Assembly: GCA_017517965.1 (NCBI GenBank)
Contig: JAFWXR010000046.1
Span: 1-32,239 of the forward strand
Reading direction: 5' to 3'
DNA length: 32,239 bases
From: Clostridia bacterium
GTDB lineage: Bacteria > Bacillota > Clostridia > Oscillospirales > Feifaniaceae
Positions 30,993-32,239 of the stretch are shown piece after piece. The notes under the pieces were generated by a model, which worked only from the letters and a program-made list of their open reading frames with translations, was not told the origin of the DNA and did no database searches. Position numbers and translations under genes: made by a program. Each line of letters starts with the position of its first letter. The first letter of the stretch is position 1.

Positions 30993-31757
30993 ATGGAAAC
31001 TAAAGATATTATTCTCGAACTGAGAACGAAAAAAGGTATGTCACAGGATGAACTTGCGGAAAAAGTATTCGTAACCCGTCAAGCTGTTTCTCGTTGGGAA
31101 AATGGTGAAACTACACCGAATACCGAAACCTTAAAACTGTTATCAAAACTATTTGATGTATCTATCAACACGCTTCTCGGCTCTCCGCAAAAACTAATTT
31201 GTCAATGCTGCGGTATGCCTCTTGAAGATTCTAACATCAGTAAGGAAATTGATGGCTTTTTCAACGAGGAATATTGTAAGTGGTGCTATGCTGACGGCGA
31301 ATATATGTATCACGATATGGACGATCTGATCGAGGTCTGTGTAAAGAATATGGCAAGCGAAGCCTTCCCCTCGGAACAGGCGCGTGCATATCTGAAAGAA
31401 ATGCTCCCCAGACTCGACTATTGGAAGAAATACAAAAATCTTGACGATGGCGGAAAGTTTGAAGAATTCAAGCGTAAACTAATTGACGAGATCAATGCCC
31501 TTGGCGTAGAAGGAATGCCGAAGGTCGAAACGCTCAACGCACTTGTGGGCGGTTACGTCAATCTCGAATACCGTCTTCCAAACGGAAAAACCGTCAAATT
31601 CCTTGATGATAACGCCACATACCTCGGAAATCAGCTGGAGTGTGAATTCGGCGGTGACCGATGCTTCGGCGTCGTTGCCAATATGGACTTTATCCTTATC
31701 TGCACCTACGAAGAAAACGGCGAAAATCCCGAGCTTGTCATTTATAAGAAAAGATAA
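30993..31757 (+). CDS. XRE-type helix-turn-helix protein with zinc ribbon
   Basis: 254 residues from ATG 30993, preceded by GAGGTGAT; an ATG at 30978 is an alternative. Residues 5-62 are a Cro/C1-type HTH (LRTKKGMSQDELAEKVFVTRQAVSRWENGETTPNTETLKLLSKLFDV in two parts). Then a zinc ribbon CQCCGMPLE...EEYCKWCYADGEY with C70, C73, C95 and C98, like the putative zinc-ribbon domain seen in small Firmicutes proteins. The middle (about 105-165) is helical and charged; the C-terminal 75 residues are beta-rich (GGYVNLEYRLPNGKTVKFLDD) and unrecognised. Probably a one-component regulator; its target is unknown. An inverted repeat TATGAT/ATCATA at 30952-30976 could be an own operator. Confidence 0.82.
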   Translation: METKDIILELRTKKGMSQDELAEKVFVTRQAVSRWENGETTPNTETLKLLSKLFDVSINTLLGSPQKLICQCCGMPLEDSNISKEIDGFFNEEYCKWCYADGEYMYHDMDDLIEVCVKNMASEAFPSEQARAYLKEMLPRLDYWKKYKNLDDGGKFEEFKRKLIDEINALGVEGMPKVETLNALVGGYVNLEYRLPNGKTVKFLDDNATYLGNQLECEFGGDRCFGVVANMDFILICTYEENGENPELVIYKKR

Positions 31758-31762
31758 AAATT

Positions 31763-31798
31763 GCCGCTGAGATGGATCTCTCCCCCTCAGCGGCTTTT
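31763..31798. terminator. Bidirectional terminator between the XRE gene and the GNAT gene
   Basis: GCCGCTGAG (31763-31771) pairs with CTCAGCGGC (31786-31794), 14-nt loop, followed by TTTT; on the other strand the stem is followed by AATTTTT. Lies between the convergent genes ending at 31757 and 31803. Confidence 0.8.
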
Positions 31799-31802
31799 AC
31801 GT

Positions 31803-32239
31803 TTATCTTACCACAGATGAATGACTATAAATGTAGAATTCCTCTTGGCTGGGCATCCACTTCTTTTCCTTGGGTGTAAAAGTCGCATCAAATGCTTCAA
31901 CCGCAGCAACGTCCTCACAGCAGTCGGCGGCAGTAGAGGCGATATACATCCACTTCTTGCCGTCAAGCACTCCGGGGATAAGTTCGTAAACGAGAAGTGC
32001 CGTTGGGAAGTTGCCGTCCACAACAAAACTCACGTTTTTCTTTTTGCAGCTCACAAATCCGCGGCTGACGTAGTTGCCCGGATTGCCGAAGTTGATGTTC
32101 ACGTCGTAGCCCATCTTTCGTGCTACCTCAAAGGAATGCTCGATCAAAAGCTTTCCGAGTTTCTGCCTTTGATATTTCGGCGCAACGCAAAGCGGACCGA
32201 AGGAAAGAATCTCCTTGCGGTTTCCTTCGTTATCCTCAA
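31803..32239 (-). CDS. GNAT-family N-acetyltransferase (N-terminus beyond window edge)
   Basis: The frame is open from base 32237 leftward to the stop at 31803, 144 residues visible. LSFGPLCVAPKYQRQKLGKLLIEHSF is the GNAT core: a beta-strand leading into the acetyl-CoA loop (QRQKLG replaces Q/RxxGxG/A) and the following helix. GNPGNYVSRGFVSC is the next family block (Y near the C-terminal strand). An ATG- or TTG-initiated short form inside (32147) would lack the acetyl-CoA loop, so the gene starts beyond the window. Substrate not predictable. Confidence 0.85.
   Translation of the reverse strand, partial: EDNEGNRKEILSFGPLCVAPKYQRQKLGKLLIEHSFEVARKMGYDVNINFGNPGNYVSRGFVSCKKKNVSFVVDGNFPTALLVYELIPGVLDGKKWMYIASTAADCCEDVAAVEAFDATFTPKEKKWMPSQEEFYIYSHSSVVR

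Overview
The window looks like a chromosomal segment of an anaerobic, low-to-moderate G+C Gram-positive bacterium, most likely an uncultured gut-type Clostridia. The signs are several S-layer-homology (SLH) surface proteins with Gram-positive signal peptides, AGGAGG-type ribosome binding sites, sigma-A-like promoters, short intrinsic terminators, the Firmicutes gene order rbfA-nrnA-truB-ribF, a TPP riboswitch in front of thiT, and a lysA of the diaminopimelate pathway. The taxonomic call is inference; there is no rRNA or marker long enough to settle it. No phage, insertion sequence, CRISPR array or replication origin was recognised.

Layout. 1-3083 (minus) is a giant secreted repeat protein that runs off the left edge. 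3084-3575 is a non-coding stretch with a promoter, an orphan ribosome site with a 23-codon ORF, a palindromic dispersed repeat and a terminator. 3576-6635 (minus) is a single-gene SLH protein, a good candidate for a major S-layer protein. 6901-9826 (minus) is a tightly overlapping operon proB - unknown membrane protein - lysA. 9926-13064 (minus) is rbfA-nrnA-truB-ribF, divergent from mnmA (plus, 13140-14210) across overlapping promoters. 14214-17419 (plus) holds a TPP-riboswitch-controlled thiT, an ABC-F ATPase with one degenerate ATP site, and an overlapping radical SAM/SPASM enzyme. 17472-23495 (minus) is an apparent envelope operon: a membrane-anchored coiled-coil-like protein, two SLH proteins, a membrane-anchored protein and dut at the end.

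23640-23975 contains a CAT-anticodon tRNA with its own promoter and terminator, followed by an unusual array of eight tiny hairpins separated by an AGCTAAATT-type spacer that flips orientation half-way. 24055-28918 is an AraC regulator convergent with a mannosidase (GH38) - ROK kinase - SIS isomerase operon, read as intracellular use of mannose-containing glycans. 29172-31757 (plus) has a SWIM zinc-finger protein, a HAD hydrolase and an XRE/zinc-ribbon protein, and the right edge cuts a GNAT acetyltransferase (minus).

How the genes fit together: much of the window serves the cell surface (the giant repeat protein, three SLH proteins and three membrane-anchored unknowns). The rest is housekeeping (proline and lysine biosynthesis, FAD synthesis, tRNA and ribosome maturation, thiamine uptake) plus one sugar-use module. 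The best candidates for something undescribed are the mini-hairpin array after the tRNA, the SLH envelope operon, the natural one-site ABC-F coupled to a radical SAM enzyme, and the membrane protein locked between proB and lysA.
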